A DNA stretch of 51,828 nucleotides from assembly GCF_009707865.1 (NCBI RefSeq), contig NZ_WMBA01000059.1, positions 1 through 51,828 on the forward strand. The letters are read 5' to 3'. Under the pieces are notes generated by a model. That model saw nothing but the letters and a program-made list of their open reading frames with translations, was not told the origin of the DNA and searched no databases. A program made the position numbers and the translations under genes. Shown one piece after another: positions 36,099-44,386 of this stretch (positions are counted from its first letter, which is position 1; the number at the start of each line of letters is the position of its first letter). The DNA is from Amycolatopsis pithecellobii (GTDB taxonomy: Bacteria > Actinomycetota > Actinomycetes > Mycobacteriales > Pseudonocardiaceae).

Positions 36099-36722
36099 TC
36101 AACCCGCGACGCGGCGCAGGTGCGCCGAGGCGTGCGGTTGCATCGGCTGGCCGACCATGGCGCGCTCTTCGACATAGCCGAGGTCGCCATTGTTGATGAG
36201 CCCGTACAACCGTTGTGCGCCGGTCACTTCTTTCGCCGTGGCCGTGCGCACGACGGCGTCGGTGCCCAGCTGCCACGACGTCTGGTTGAGGGGCTTGCCG
36301 TAGAAGATCTCCAGCACACCGGTCGCATGCGCGAGAAGCAGTTCGATCGTGTCGTCCGGCTGCGGGCGCCACCAGCCGACCTCACGGGCGGCAGGGCGGA
36401 TGACCTTGCCCTCGTCGTCGAGCAGCCACGCGCGGGCTTCGTGGAAGAGGAACGGCCTGCCGTCGTGCGCGATGGTCAGCTGCTGCGCGAACTTGACCGG
36501 CTTCTCCATCGTGGAGTAGTTGATCTCGCCTTCGCCTCGCCACACGCCGACGAGCGGCAGCAGCGCGAGACAGGCGTCGTTCAGGTTCGGGCCCTGGCGC
36601 AGGTTCGCGGAGTCAACGGGGATCGGCAGATCGTCGAACTGCGGAACATTGCGGTCACGAGTGCTCTCGGCCCGCTGCTCCGCGGCCTGGATGGCATCAG
36701 AGGCGCTGTCGCCACTATCCAT
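36099..36722 (-). CDS. FABP-like / nitrobindin-family protein
   Basis: A 207-residue cytoplasmic protein with a ten-stranded beta-barrel of the nitrobindin and fatty-acid-binding-like family. After an acidic N-terminus of about 40 residues comes the diagnostic LLPLVGVWRGEGEINY (GxWxGxG), then FAQQLTIAHDGRPFLFHEARAW, VGWWRPQPDDTIELLLAHATGVLEIFYG and the end MQPHASAHLRRV. M. tuberculosis has two such proteins, one heme-binding and one proposed to bind lipids; the syntenic one here would be Rv0813c-like. Ligand unknown. Its ATG follows the stop of a 38-residue membrane peptide by four bases. Confidence 0.82.
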   Translation of the reverse strand: MDSGDSASDAIQAAEQRAESTRDRNVPQFDDLPIPVDSANLRQGPNLNDACLALLPLVGVWRGEGEINYSTMEKPVKFAQQLTIAHDGRPFLFHEARAWLLDDEGKVIRPAAREVGWWRPQPDDTIELLLAHATGVLEIFYGKPLNQTSWQLGTDAVVRTATAKEVTGAQRLYGLINNGDLGYVEERAMVGQPMQPHASAHLRRVAG

Positions 36723-36726
36723 GGAC

Positions 36727-36843
36727 TCAGCGCTGGTCGGCGTAGAGACGGTAGACGACGTAGACCGCGAACCAGACGATCGCGATACCGGCGATGACCA
36801 GCAATGTCGTAAAGAGAGCTTCCACAGCCGGCAGTGTAGCCAT
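36727..36843 (-). CDS. 38-residue single-pass membrane peptide
   Basis: An ORF from ATG 36843 to TGA 36727 encodes a 38-residue peptide: a short start MATLPAVEALF, one membrane helix (about residues 12-31, rich in Leu, Val, Ile and Trp), then VYRLYADQR. The TGA lies four bases before the ATG of the FABP/nitrobindin gene, so the two are translationally linked. A GGA site sits about ten bases before the chosen ATG; an in-frame ATG at 36852 is too close to it. I know no function. Confidence 0.6.
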   Translation of the reverse strand: MATLPAVEALFTTLLVIAGIAIVWFAVYVVYRLYADQR

Positions 36844-36930
36844 GCGAAGCATGTCCTTTGGGGGCGGTGGTCGGGTGAGGGGCTGGCGTTAGTCGGAAGC
36901 GGGCACTCGATTCGGGTGGGCCTCGACACG

Positions 36931-36970
36931 TGACGAGGCCGCCTCCCGAATCCGGGAGACGGCCTCGTCA
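36931..36970 (-). terminator. Strong hairpin terminator after the DUF1416 gene
   Basis: A 17-bp stem with one mismatch (arms 36931-36947 and 36954-36970) and a six-base loop begins ten bases after the DUF1416 stop at 36980. There is no T run on the minus strand, which is common for actinobacterial terminators. It separates the sulfur genes from the small membrane peptide and FABP unit. Confidence 0.7.
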
Positions 36971-36979
36971 AGCAGCCAC

Positions 36980-37288
36980 TCAGGCGACCGAAATGGCCAC
37001 CTGGTGCAGGCCGGGACCTTCCGCCGTGACGGAGGCCTCGCCGTTGCCACTGCGGTGCAGCGCGCGTACCGTCCACGCGCCCGGCGCGGCGTAGAACCGG
37101 AAGTCGCCGTCGGGCGAGGCCTGGACCTCGCCCGCGAAGTCGCCGTCACCGTTGAGCAGACGCACGTACGCGCCGCCGAGCGGCCCGCCGTTCCCGCTCA
37201 CCTTGCCGGCCACCACGACCTGGCCCTGCGTGTCGATATCCGCCGGCGTCGCCGTCTGGGTCGGCGCGCCGCAACCGTCAGCACTCAC
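36980..37288 (-). CDS. DUF1416 protein (SseC-like)
   Basis: A 102-residue single-domain protein of the DUF1416 family, called SseC in mycobacteria, where it always accompanies a thiosulfate sulfurtransferase. It reads as a small beta-sandwich of the carboxypeptidase-regulatory type: GQVVVAGKVSGNGGPLGGAYVRLL, GEVQASPDGDFRFYAAPGAWTVRAL. A Cys occurs near the start (ADGCGAP). The GTG at 37288 overlaps the sulfurtransferase stop (GTGA), giving coupled translation. The biochemical role is not known; a sulfur-carrier or accessory role is inferred from context. Confidence 0.85.
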   Translation of the reverse strand: MSADGCGAPTQTATPADIDTQGQVVVAGKVSGNGGPLGGAYVRLLNGDGDFAGEVQASPDGDFRFYAAPGAWTVRALHRSGNGEASVTAEGPGLHQVAISVA

Positions 37289-38124
37289 TTGGCAGCTCCC
37301 GTCTCGATCGGCACGCCCACGAGCGAGCCGTACTCGGTCCATGATCCGTCGTAGTTCTTCACGTCTTCGAGCCCGATGAGCTCGTGCAGAGCGAACCAGG
37401 TGTGGCTGGAACGCTCGCCGATCCGGCAGTAGGCGATGGTCGCCTTGCCGGTGTCGAGACCGGCTTCGCCGTACAGCTCCTTCAGTTCCTCGGAGGTCTT
37501 GAAGGTGCCGTCCTCGTTGGCGGTCTTGGCCCACGGGACGTTCAGCGCGCTCGGGATGTGCCCACCGCGCTGCGCCGACTCCTGCGGCAGGTGCGCCGGC
37601 GCGAGCAGCTTGCCGGAGAACTCGTCAGGCGAGCGGACGTCGACCAGGTTCTTGGTGCCGATCGCGTCGACGACCTCGTCACGGAAGGCGCGGATCGAGG
37701 TGTCGGGCTCCTTGGCGGCGTAGCTGGTGCGCTCGCGCTTGACCTCGTCGGTGGTCAGGGCGCGGCCGTCGAGCTCCCACTTCTTGCGGCCACCGTCGAG
37801 TAGCTTGACCTTGTCGTGGCCGTAGAGCTTGAAGTACCAGTAGGCGTACGCGGCGAACCAGTTGTTGTTGCCGCCGTACAGGACCACCAGGTCGTCGTTC
37901 GAGATGCCCTTTTCGGACAGAAGGGCCTCGAAACCGGCGCGGTCCACGAAGTCACGACGGACCGGGTCCTGCAGTTCGTTCTTCCAGTCGATCTTCACGG
38001 CACCGCGGATGTGGCCGCCGTCGTACGCGGTCGTGTCCTCGTCCACCTCGGCGAAGACCACGCCAGGGGTGTCCAGGTTCTCCTCGGCCCACTGCGTTGT
38101 GACCAGGACGTCTTCACGGCTCAT
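37285..38124 (-). CDS. Thiosulfate sulfurtransferase (two-domain rhodanese)
   Basis: A 279-residue tandem rhodanese of the mycobacterial CysA2/SseA type. It transfers sulfane sulfur from thiosulfate to cyanide or thiol acceptors. The inactive first domain shows FAEVDEDTTAYDGGHIRGAVKIDW; the second carries the active cysteine in TIAYCRIGERSSHTWFAL. DLVVLYGGNNNWFAAYAYWYF joins them. It is flanked by DUF4395 upstream and DUF1416 downstream on one transcript headed by a Cys-rich leader peptide, so its expression is probably tuned to cysteine supply. Confidence 0.93.
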   Translation of the reverse strand: MSREDVLVTTQWAEENLDTPGVVFAEVDEDTTAYDGGHIRGAVKIDWKNELQDPVRRDFVDRAGFEALLSEKGISNDDLVVLYGGNNNWFAAYAYWYFKLYGHDKVKLLDGGRKKWELDGRALTTDEVKRERTSYAAKEPDTSIRAFRDEVVDAIGTKNLVDVRSPDEFSGKLLAPAHLPQESAQRGGHIPSALNVPWAKTANEDGTFKTSEELKELYGEAGLDTGKATIAYCRIGERSSHTWFALHELIGLEDVKNYDGSWTEYGSLVGVPIETGAAK

Positions 38125-38161
38125 TTGAGCGGCACTCTCTTTCTTTCTTGATGGTGGACTT

Positions 38162-38599
38162 CTAGGACGCTTGGCCCGCGACCGGAACGAACCGGCGGAT
38201 CAGCAGGTACATCTGGCAGCCGAGGCAGAAGTTGAACGCGGCGTTGAGGAACGCGGCGAACAGCGCGAACGCGGTCGCGACGATGCCGAGCGGGGTGAGG
38301 CCGGTCGCGTAGCCGATGGTGCCGACGAGTCCGAACACGAACCCGACGGCCTGGGAGAACCGCACCGGCGCAGCGTCCTCACGCTCGCTGGTCGGGCCCA
38401 GCCGTGGCGCAACCAGCTGCCGGTAGAGCACCGAGTACGGCGCGGGCTTGAGCCCGATGAACGCGCCGATCGCGAACACCACGGTTTGCGCGGCAAGCAG
38501 CGGCCACCAGCCGGTGACCAGCACGATCACCAGCACGACCGTGGTGATGAGGGCCGCGAACCGCGGTCCACGCGGATCGATGGCGGGTCCTGCTGACAT
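38162..38599 (-). CDS. DUF4395 membrane protein
   Basis: A 145-residue membrane protein with four helices: AALITTVVLVIVLVTGWWPL, LLAAQTVVFAIGAFIGL, VGFVFGLVGTIGYATGL and VATAFALFAAFLNAAFNF. It ends with the family hallmark FNFCLGCQMYLLIRR, a CxxC at the membrane face that suggests thiol redox or sulfur handling. The ATG at 38599 has a GGGAGG site six bases away. DUF4395 genes commonly accompany thioredoxin-like and rhodanese genes in actinobacteria. It is the first full gene after the Cys-rich leader peptide. Confidence 0.88.
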   Translation of the reverse strand: MSAGPAIDPRGPRFAALITTVVLVIVLVTGWWPLLAAQTVVFAIGAFIGLKPAPYSVLYRQLVAPRLGPTSEREDAAPVRFSQAVGFVFGLVGTIGYATGLTPLGIVATAFALFAAFLNAAFNFCLGCQMYLLIRRFVPVAGQAS

Positions 38600-38604
38600 C
38601 CAGA

Positions 38605-38675
38605 CCTCCCGGACAGGCGCGCACGGGCGCGCGGGAACGACTACAAAACCGGGGATACGAGCTGAGGAAAGCTCG
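38605..38675 (-). promoter_or_regulatory. Candidate attenuator between the Cys-rich leader and DUF4395
   Basis: Directly after the leader stop lies a 6-bp hairpin (arms 38658-38663 and 38670-38675). Further on, a GC hairpin (38617-38622 with 38627-38632) is extended by pairing of GGGA in the ribosome site (minus strand of 38607-38610) with TCCC (minus strand of 38633-38636). This could hide the DUF4395 ribosome site unless a ribosome on the leader changes the fold. Confidence 0.5.
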
Positions 38676-38750
38676 TCAGGACTGACACAGGCTGCTGCGC
38701 ACGCGGCACAGGTCAACCGCGCGTCGTTGAGTCAGCAGTGTGGTGCTCAC
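38676..38750 (-). CDS. Cys-rich leader peptide of the sulfurtransferase operon
   Basis: A 24-codon ORF from GTG 38750 to TGA 38676 encodes a peptide with the core LLTQRRAVDLCRV and a final Cys three residues before the stop. It matches the Ms5788A-type family of actinobacterial Cys-rich leader peptides, whose translation senses cysteinyl-tRNA and attenuates the genes behind it. In mycobacteria such short ORFs are leaderless. Here a -10-like box ends seven bases before the GTG, so the transcript should also begin at the start codon. It precedes DUF4395, sulfurtransferase and DUF1416. Confidence 0.8.
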   Translation of the reverse strand: MSTTLLTQRRAVDLCRVRSSLCQS

Positions 38751-38757
38751 GCCGGTC

Positions 38758-38787
38758 AGCGTACCCAGCGCTCCCTCTTTGTGGGAA
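38758..38787 (-). promoter_or_regulatory. Candidate promoter giving a leaderless Cys-leader transcript
   Basis: On the minus strand, TTCCCA (38787-38782) and TACGCT (38763-38758) are 18 bases apart. The -10 box ends seven bases before the GTG of the leader peptide, so transcription would start at or next to the first codon. Confidence 0.5.
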
Positions 38788-38793
38788 CCTCGT

Positions 38794-39234
38794 TCAGCTA
38801 GTGGGACGACTTGACGCCCCGGAAAGGTGCTCGTCAAGGGCTTCCAGCACCGCTGGGCCCTTCGGGACACCACCGATCCGCAGTAATTCCGTCCCATCAC
38901 CTGAGAAGGCGAGCGTGGTGGGAGTCGTCAGCACGCCGAGCGCCTGCGCCACCTCCGGCTGGTTGGTGACGTCGAGTTCGACATGCCGCAGCCCCTCGGT
39001 GCGTTCGGCGAGCGGTTCGAGGATCGCCTTCGTGTGCCGGCAGGGCGCGCAGAATGTGGTCGAGATCTGCACGAGAGTGACCGCGGCGTCAGAGTCGAGC
39101 GCCGCCGCGACGGGCGCGGGCAGCTCCCGCTCGACGGGCTTCGCCGCACGGATCCGACCGTTGCGTGCCCGCAGCACCACACCGGCGATGCCACCGATCA
39201 GCAGCACCCCGAGTACCACCCAGATGCCGACCAT
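38794..39234 (-). CDS. Membrane-anchored thioredoxin-like protein
   Basis: A 146-residue protein with an N-terminal helix (IWVVLGVLLIGGIAGVVL, about residues 3-20) and a thioredoxin domain carrying the active site FCAPCRHTK and the cis-proline loop LTTPTTLAF. CAPC replaces the classical CGPC, and the preceding residue is Phe instead of Trp, which should alter redox potential. The syntenic mycobacterial gene is known as thiX. The ATG at 39234 follows GGAAGGTGAG, five bases after the stop of the LmeA-like gene, so both are co-transcribed. A reductase for membrane or sulfur proteins is a reasonable inference. Confidence 0.85.
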   Translation of the reverse strand: MVGIWVVLGVLLIGGIAGVVLRARNGRIRAAKPVERELPAPVAAALDSDAAVTLVQISTTFCAPCRHTKAILEPLAERTEGLRHVELDVTNQPEVAQALGVLTTPTTLAFSGDGTELLRIGGVPKGPAVLEALDEHLSGASSRPTS

Positions 39235-39238
39235 CAAC

Positions 39239-40105
39239 TCACCTTCCCGCAGCGGCCCCGCTGAACGTGACGTTCTGCGCCTTGCCCTTGATCGTCACCG
39301 AACCACTGTTCACCTGCACCGCGGTCGGGGTGACCTCGAACGGCAGGTTGCCGGTGTTGATGGACGCCTTGAAGTTCGGCAACAGTGCCTTCTGCACAGA
39401 CTGGGGAACAACGGTGGTTTCCTTGTCATTCCCGTACTGCAGCCGCTGGGGCACGATGTCGATCGACTTTCCGTGCAGTTCGATCATCGCGAAGCAGAAG
39501 ATCTCGAACTGCTGACCGGCGATCTTGACGTCACCGGAGATGCGGATGCCCGCCTTCGACTTGTCCTCGTTCTGCTGGTCCTGTTTCTGACCGTCGGAGC
39601 TGCCGGCGTCCTGCCCGGTCTGCACGTACTCGATGCTCGACGGTTCGATCCGCAGGTCCTGGATGTTGGTCAGCGGCGAAACCTTCGCAATATCGCTGGC
39701 CTTGATGGTGACCTGGGCTTCGAGGGTGCCGATCTTGATGGCGCTGGTGTTGCCGTTGACGAGGTCCGACAGCGGGGCGCTCACGTCGTTCAGCTCGGCG
39801 TTGACGGCGACGTCCCTGAGGTCCTGGATCGGCACCCCGGACGCGGACAGCGAGATGTGGTGGTAGTCACCGCCGATCGCCTGCGTCGTGAACGGGAACC
39901 CGTGGATCGTGACCGACGGGTCGGCGGTGAGCCGCAGCTGCTCGCGCGCCTTCTGTGACACCGTGTGCTCGGCGAACGCGGCAAGTCCGAAATCGGCCCC
40001 GACCAGCAAGGCGACCAGCACCAGCAGGCTGATCAGGATGCGCCGGGTCCGGCGGCCGGCGCGGCCAGGGGCGACGGGGCGGTCCTGGGTCACAGGTCTG
40101 CTCAC
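39239..40105 (-). CDS. LmeA-like (DUF2993) phospholipid-binding membrane protein
   Basis: A 288-residue protein of the DUF2993 family, which in mycobacteria includes LmeA, a phospholipid-binding protein needed for mannan elongation. A basic N-terminus precedes one helix (LISLLVLVALLVGADFGLAAF, about residues 24-44). The outer domain shows SVTIHGFPFTTQAIGGDYHHI, a Gln/Asp/Lys-rich insert, and the final beta-strands. Several starts are possible: TTG 40129, GTG 40105 or a later GTG; none has a strong ribosome site and I prefer 40105. The specific pathway is not shown by the sequence. Confidence 0.78.
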   Translation of the reverse strand: MSRPVTQDRPVAPGRAGRRTRRILISLLVLVALLVGADFGLAAFAEHTVSQKAREQLRLTADPSVTIHGFPFTTQAIGGDYHHISLSASGVPIQDLRDVAVNAELNDVSAPLSDLVNGNTSAIKIGTLEAQVTIKASDIAKVSPLTNIQDLRIEPSSIEYVQTGQDAGSSDGQKQDQQNEDKSKAGIRISGDVKIAGQQFEIFCFAMIELHGKSIDIVPQRLQYGNDKETTVVPQSVQKALLPNFKASINTGNLPFEVTPTAVQVNSGSVTIKGKAQNVTFSGAAAGR

Positions 40106-40169
40106 TGTTCGTATCCGATCTGTCGGCAAGCCGCTCGCGAGGGCTGAACGATATGCGTCCCCAGTGTGA

Positions 40170-41030
<861 letters not shown>

Positions 41031-41040
41031 TTTCGAACCC

Positions 41041-41967
41041 GTGCTGGAAACGGTGTGGGTTGAACGGCTGGACGAAGCCGCCTCGCGCGAGGTTCGCGCG
41101 CTGTTGCTCGCCGCGCGAGCTGTGGACGGACGTCCCGAAGTGAGCGAAGGCGGGCCGCTGCCCTTCGGCGACGGTCTTCACCTGCTGGGCCGAGCCGACG
41201 GGCAGCTCGTCGGCTACGCCCAGCTGGACACGACGGGGGATTCGTTCGGCAGACAGGTGGCCGAGTTGATCGTGGATCCCGGCCACCGGCGCCGGGGTTT
41301 CGGCACCGAACTGACGCGCACGCTGATCGCGAAGGCGGACCGGAAGCTGCGTATCTGGTCGCATGGTGACCACCCCGCGGCCGCCCGCATCGCCGAGCGC
41401 GAGGGCCTCGCCCGAGTCCGCGAACTGCTCATCATGCACGTCTACGTCGAGGGCGCGGACTGGCCGGAACCCACGCTGCCGCAAGGGGTTTCGCTGCGCA
41501 CGTTCGTCACGGGACAGGATGAGCAGGAGGTCATCGATGTCAACGCGCGCGCCTTCGAGTGGCATCCCGAGCAGGGTTCGCTGACCCTCGAAGAGCTGCG
41601 CGCCACCGAGAACGAGGACTGGTTCGACCCCGCCGGGTTCTTCCTCGCCTGCGCGCCCGCCGGCGCCGGAGGCACGGACACAGCCGATGGCCGGGTCATC
41701 GGCTTCCACTGGACGAAGGTGCACCCGGCGGACCCGGACTCGTTCGGCGGCGAGCCCGTCGGCGAGGTGTATGTCGTCGGTGTCGACCCGGCGGCGCATG
41801 GCGGCGGGCTCGGCAGGGCACTGACGCTGGCCGGACTGCGCCACCTGCGTGAGCGCGGCCTGCGGCAAGTGATCCTCTACGTCGAAAGTGACAACGCACC
41901 AGCACTCGCCGTCTATTCGCGCCTCGGATTCACTCGATACGCGGTCGACGTCCAATACGCAGCGTAA
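41041..41967 (+). CDS. mshD: Mycothiol synthase (acetyl-CoA:Cys-GlcN-Ins acetyltransferase)
   Basis: A 308-residue protein with two GNAT domains. It adds the acetyl group in the last step of mycothiol synthesis. Acetyl-CoA loops are ELIVDPGHRRRGFGTELT in the N-terminal domain and VYVVGVDPAAHGGGLGRALT in the C-terminal, active domain; VIDVNARAFEWHPEQGSL and the end YSRLGFTRYAVDVQYA are typical for MshD. The GTG at 41041 lies ten bases after the glnR stop, so the two are probably one unit. Mycothiol production supports assignment of the organism to the actinobacteria. Confidence 0.93.
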   Translation: MLETVWVERLDEAASREVRALLLAARAVDGRPEVSEGGPLPFGDGLHLLGRADGQLVGYAQLDTTGDSFGRQVAELIVDPGHRRRGFGTELTRTLIAKADRKLRIWSHGDHPAAARIAEREGLARVRELLIMHVYVEGADWPEPTLPQGVSLRTFVTGQDEQEVIDVNARAFEWHPEQGSLTLEELRATENEDWFDPAGFFLACAPAGAGGTDTADGRVIGFHWTKVHPADPDSFGGEPVGEVYVVGVDPAAHGGGLGRALTLAGLRHLRERGLRQVILYVESDNAPALAVYSRLGFTRYAVDVQYAA

Positions 41968-42086
41968 ACAGCCGGACGCCGCGTCAACAGGTCGCCAATC
42001 CCCTGTCACAGATCGCAAACTCGCAGGTCACGGGCAGGACACGGCGACATGTGGAGTGGTGCCCGCCACCCTCTTACAGCCGCCAT

Positions 42087-42108
42087 GTTCACCCCGCGTT
42101 CACCTGAT
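42087..42108 (+). promoter_or_regulatory. PHO box upstream of pstS
   Basis: Two adjacent 11-bp direct repeats, GTTCACCCCGC (42087-42097) and GTTCACCTGAT (42098-42108), fit the PhoP-binding repeat of Streptomyces (GTTCACC core). They lie about 70 bases before the pstS start, with a possible -10 box TAGTGT at 42136-42141, as expected for phosphate-starvation activation. Confidence 0.75.
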
Positions 42109-42179
42109 GACGGCCACCCGGCCACCCTGTCTGCCTAGTGTCCGATTCCGACATGCTCAGACAGCTGGAGGACATGACA

Positions 42180-43307
42180 GTGAAGATCATGCGGCCGATG
42201 GGTGCCGTCGGCATCGTGGCGAGTGCGGCGCTCATTCTTGCCGCCTGCGGTTCGGACCCCGCTTCGACGAAAAGTGGTGCTCCGAGCTCCGGCGCGGCCG
42301 CCGCGGCGACCGGCACCGCCAACGTGGTGTGCGGGGGCAAGACCCCGCTGTCCGGTGAGGGTTCGACCGCGCAGAAGACCGCGGTGGACGTCTTCGCACA
42401 GCAGTACGCCAAGGCGTGCGCCGGCCAGGTCGTGAACTACAACGCGACGGGCTCCGGCGCCGGCGTCAAGCAGTTCAACGCCAAGCAGGTCGACTTCGGT
42501 GGCTCGGATTCGCCGCTGTCCGGCGCGGACGTGGACGCCGCGAAGGCCCGCTGCGGCGGCAACCCGGCGTGGAACCTCCCGATGGTCGTCGGCCCGATCG
42601 CCGTCGCCTACAAGCTGGACGGCGTCTCCTCGCTCACCCTGAACGGCGAGACCGCGGCGAAGATCTTCAACGGCCAGATCAAGACCTGGAACGACCCGGC
42701 GATCGCCGCGGTCAACCCGGGCGTCACCCTGCCCAGCAAGCCGATCCAGGTGTTCTCGCGGTCGGACGAGTCGGGTACCACCGACAACTTCCAGCACTAC
42801 CTGGCCGCCGCCTCCAAGGGCGCGTGGACCCAGGGCACCGGCAAGGGCTTCAAGGGCGGTGTGGGTAACGGCGCGTCCGGTTCGAACGGTGTCGCCTCGG
42901 GCATCCGTGCGGCCGACGGTGCGATCGGCTACGTCGAGTCCTCCTACGTCAAGGACGGTCTGACCGCCGCCAAGCTCGACAGCGGTTCGGGCGCGGTAGA
43001 GCTGACCCCGCAGAACGTCGGCAAGGCGCTCGACGCCGCCGTGTTCAAGACCCCGGGCAGCAACGACCTGGCGATGGACCTGGACAAGATCTACGCCGCC
43101 AACACCCCGGGCGCGTACCCGCTGCTCCTGGCGACCTACGAGCTCGCGTGCTCGAAGGGTTACGACGCCGACACCGCCAAGGCGGTCAAGGCGTTCCTGA
43201 CGGTCTCGGCCACCACCGCCCAGCAGCCGATCGCGGACAAGGGCTTCGTGCCGCTGCCGCAGAGCCTGCAGGACAAGGTGCTGACCTCGATCAACGCCAT
43301 CTCGTAG
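42180..43307 (+). CDS. pstS: Phosphate-binding lipoprotein PstS
   Basis: A 375-residue substrate-binding protein of the high-affinity phosphate importer. The signal peptide ends in the lipobox LILAAC, so the mature protein is lipid-anchored at Cys. Phosphate-contact segments are GEGSTAQKTA, DFGGSDSPLSG and SRSDESGTTDNFQHYL; the NGQIKTWNDPAI segment is also typical. GTG 42180 is chosen over ATG 42174 because it gives proper spacing from GGAGG; in either case the lipobox is unaffected. It is the first gene of pstSCAB and follows a PHO box. Confidence 0.96.
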   Translation: MKIMRPMGAVGIVASAALILAACGSDPASTKSGAPSSGAAAAATGTANVVCGGKTPLSGEGSTAQKTAVDVFAQQYAKACAGQVVNYNATGSGAGVKQFNAKQVDFGGSDSPLSGADVDAAKARCGGNPAWNLPMVVGPIAVAYKLDGVSSLTLNGETAAKIFNGQIKTWNDPAIAAVNPGVTLPSKPIQVFSRSDESGTTDNFQHYLAAASKGAWTQGTGKGFKGGVGNGASGSNGVASGIRAADGAIGYVESSYVKDGLTAAKLDSGSGAVELTPQNVGKALDAAVFKTPGSNDLAMDLDKIYAANTPGAYPLLLATYELACSKGYDADTAKAVKAFLTVSATTAQQPIADKGFVPLPQSLQDKVLTSINAIS

Positions 43308-43363
43308 TACGACCTCGAATTGGGTTGGACCAGCCACCTCTGATGAACGAGCCAACCTCGATG

Positions 43364-43396
43364 CGGAAGCCCACCGGGAACCCCGGTGGGCTTCCG
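43364..43396 (+). terminator. Perfect hairpin between pstS and pstC
   Basis: A perfect 15-bp stem (arms 43364-43378 and 43382-43396) with a three-base loop, about 57 bases after the pstS stop. It lacks a T run. It may be a partial terminator or a barrier to 3' decay that gives more PstS than PstC, A and B. Confidence 0.65.
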
Positions 43397-43440
43397 TCGT
43401 CGTCCCGCACCCCCCGGAGGCCACGATTTCGGCGCAACCA

Positions 43441-44385
43441 GTGACCCAGACCCGGACAAAAGTCCGGCCAGGCGACCGCATCTTCAAGAACCTGAGCGTC
43501 GGCGCCGGTGTCATCGTCGTCGCGCTCATCGGCCTCATCGGGCTGTTCCTGGTCATCCAGGCGATCCCCGCGCTCAGAGCCGACAACGTCAACTTCCTCA
43601 CCGCGCGGATCTGGGAGACCAGCGACCCGACCCACCTGCGCTTCGGCATTCTGGACCTGTTGCTGGTGACGGTGTCCACCTCGCTTGTGGCCTTGATCAT
43701 CGCGATGCCGATCTCACTGGGCATCGCACTGTTCCTCACCCAGTACGCGCCGCGCCGGCTCGCCCGGCCGTTCGCCTACATCATCGATCTGCTCGCCGCG
43801 GTGCCGTCGATCATCTTCGGTCTGTGGGGCATCCTCGTGCTGGCCCCGGAGCTGTCGAAGGTTTCGGAGTGGCTCAACAGCACGCTCGGCTTCATCCCGA
43901 TTTTCGCGCAGGGCAACGTGTTCCCGAACTTCGCGGGCACGATCTTCACCGCGGGCGTCGTGCTCGCGGTGATGCTCCTGCCGATCATCACGTCGCTCTC
44001 ACGTGAGGTGTTCGAACGCACGCCGACGACGCACATCGAGGGCGCACTGGCGCTCGGCGCGACGCGCTGGGAAGTCATCCGCACCACGGTGCTGCCGTTC
44101 GGCAGGGCGGGCTACATCGGTGCGTCGATGCTGGGGCTGGGCCGCGCGCTCGGGGAGACGATCGCGCTCGCGGTCATCCTGTTCATCCCGCGCGGCAAGC
44201 TGTTCGATTTCAGCATCTTCGACGGTGGCGCGACGTTCGCCTCGCAGATCGCGACGAACGCCAGCGAGTTCAACAACCCCACCTCGGCCGGGGCGTACAT
44301 CGCGTCCGGTCTGGTGCTGTTCGTGCTGACCTTCGCGGTGAACTTCGCCGCGCGGGCCATCATCGGTGACCGGAAGGGTGACTGA
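43441..44385 (+). CDS. pstC: Phosphate ABC transporter permease PstC
   Basis: A 314-residue permease with six helices, starting after a basic cytoplasmic end (TRTKVRPGDRIFKNL). The ABC coupling loop is EGALALGATRWEVIRTTVLPFG, the EAA motif; RALGETIALAVIL and the IDLLAAVPSIIFGLWGI segment are characteristic of PstC/PstA. The GTG at 43441 lacks a close ribosome site: the only GGAGG is 21-25 bases upstream, so the exact start is uncertain. One base separates its stop from pstA. Confidence 0.94.
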   Translation: MTQTRTKVRPGDRIFKNLSVGAGVIVVALIGLIGLFLVIQAIPALRADNVNFLTARIWETSDPTHLRFGILDLLLVTVSTSLVALIIAMPISLGIALFLTQYAPRRLARPFAYIIDLLAAVPSIIFGLWGILVLAPELSKVSEWLNSTLGFIPIFAQGNVFPNFAGTIFTAGVVLAVMLLPIITSLSREVFERTPTTHIEGALALGATRWEVIRTTVLPFGRAGYIGASMLGLGRALGETIALAVILFIPRGKLFDFSIFDGGATFASQIATNASEFNNPTSAGAYIASGLVLFVLTFAVNFAARAIIGDRKGD

Positions 44386-44386
44386 C

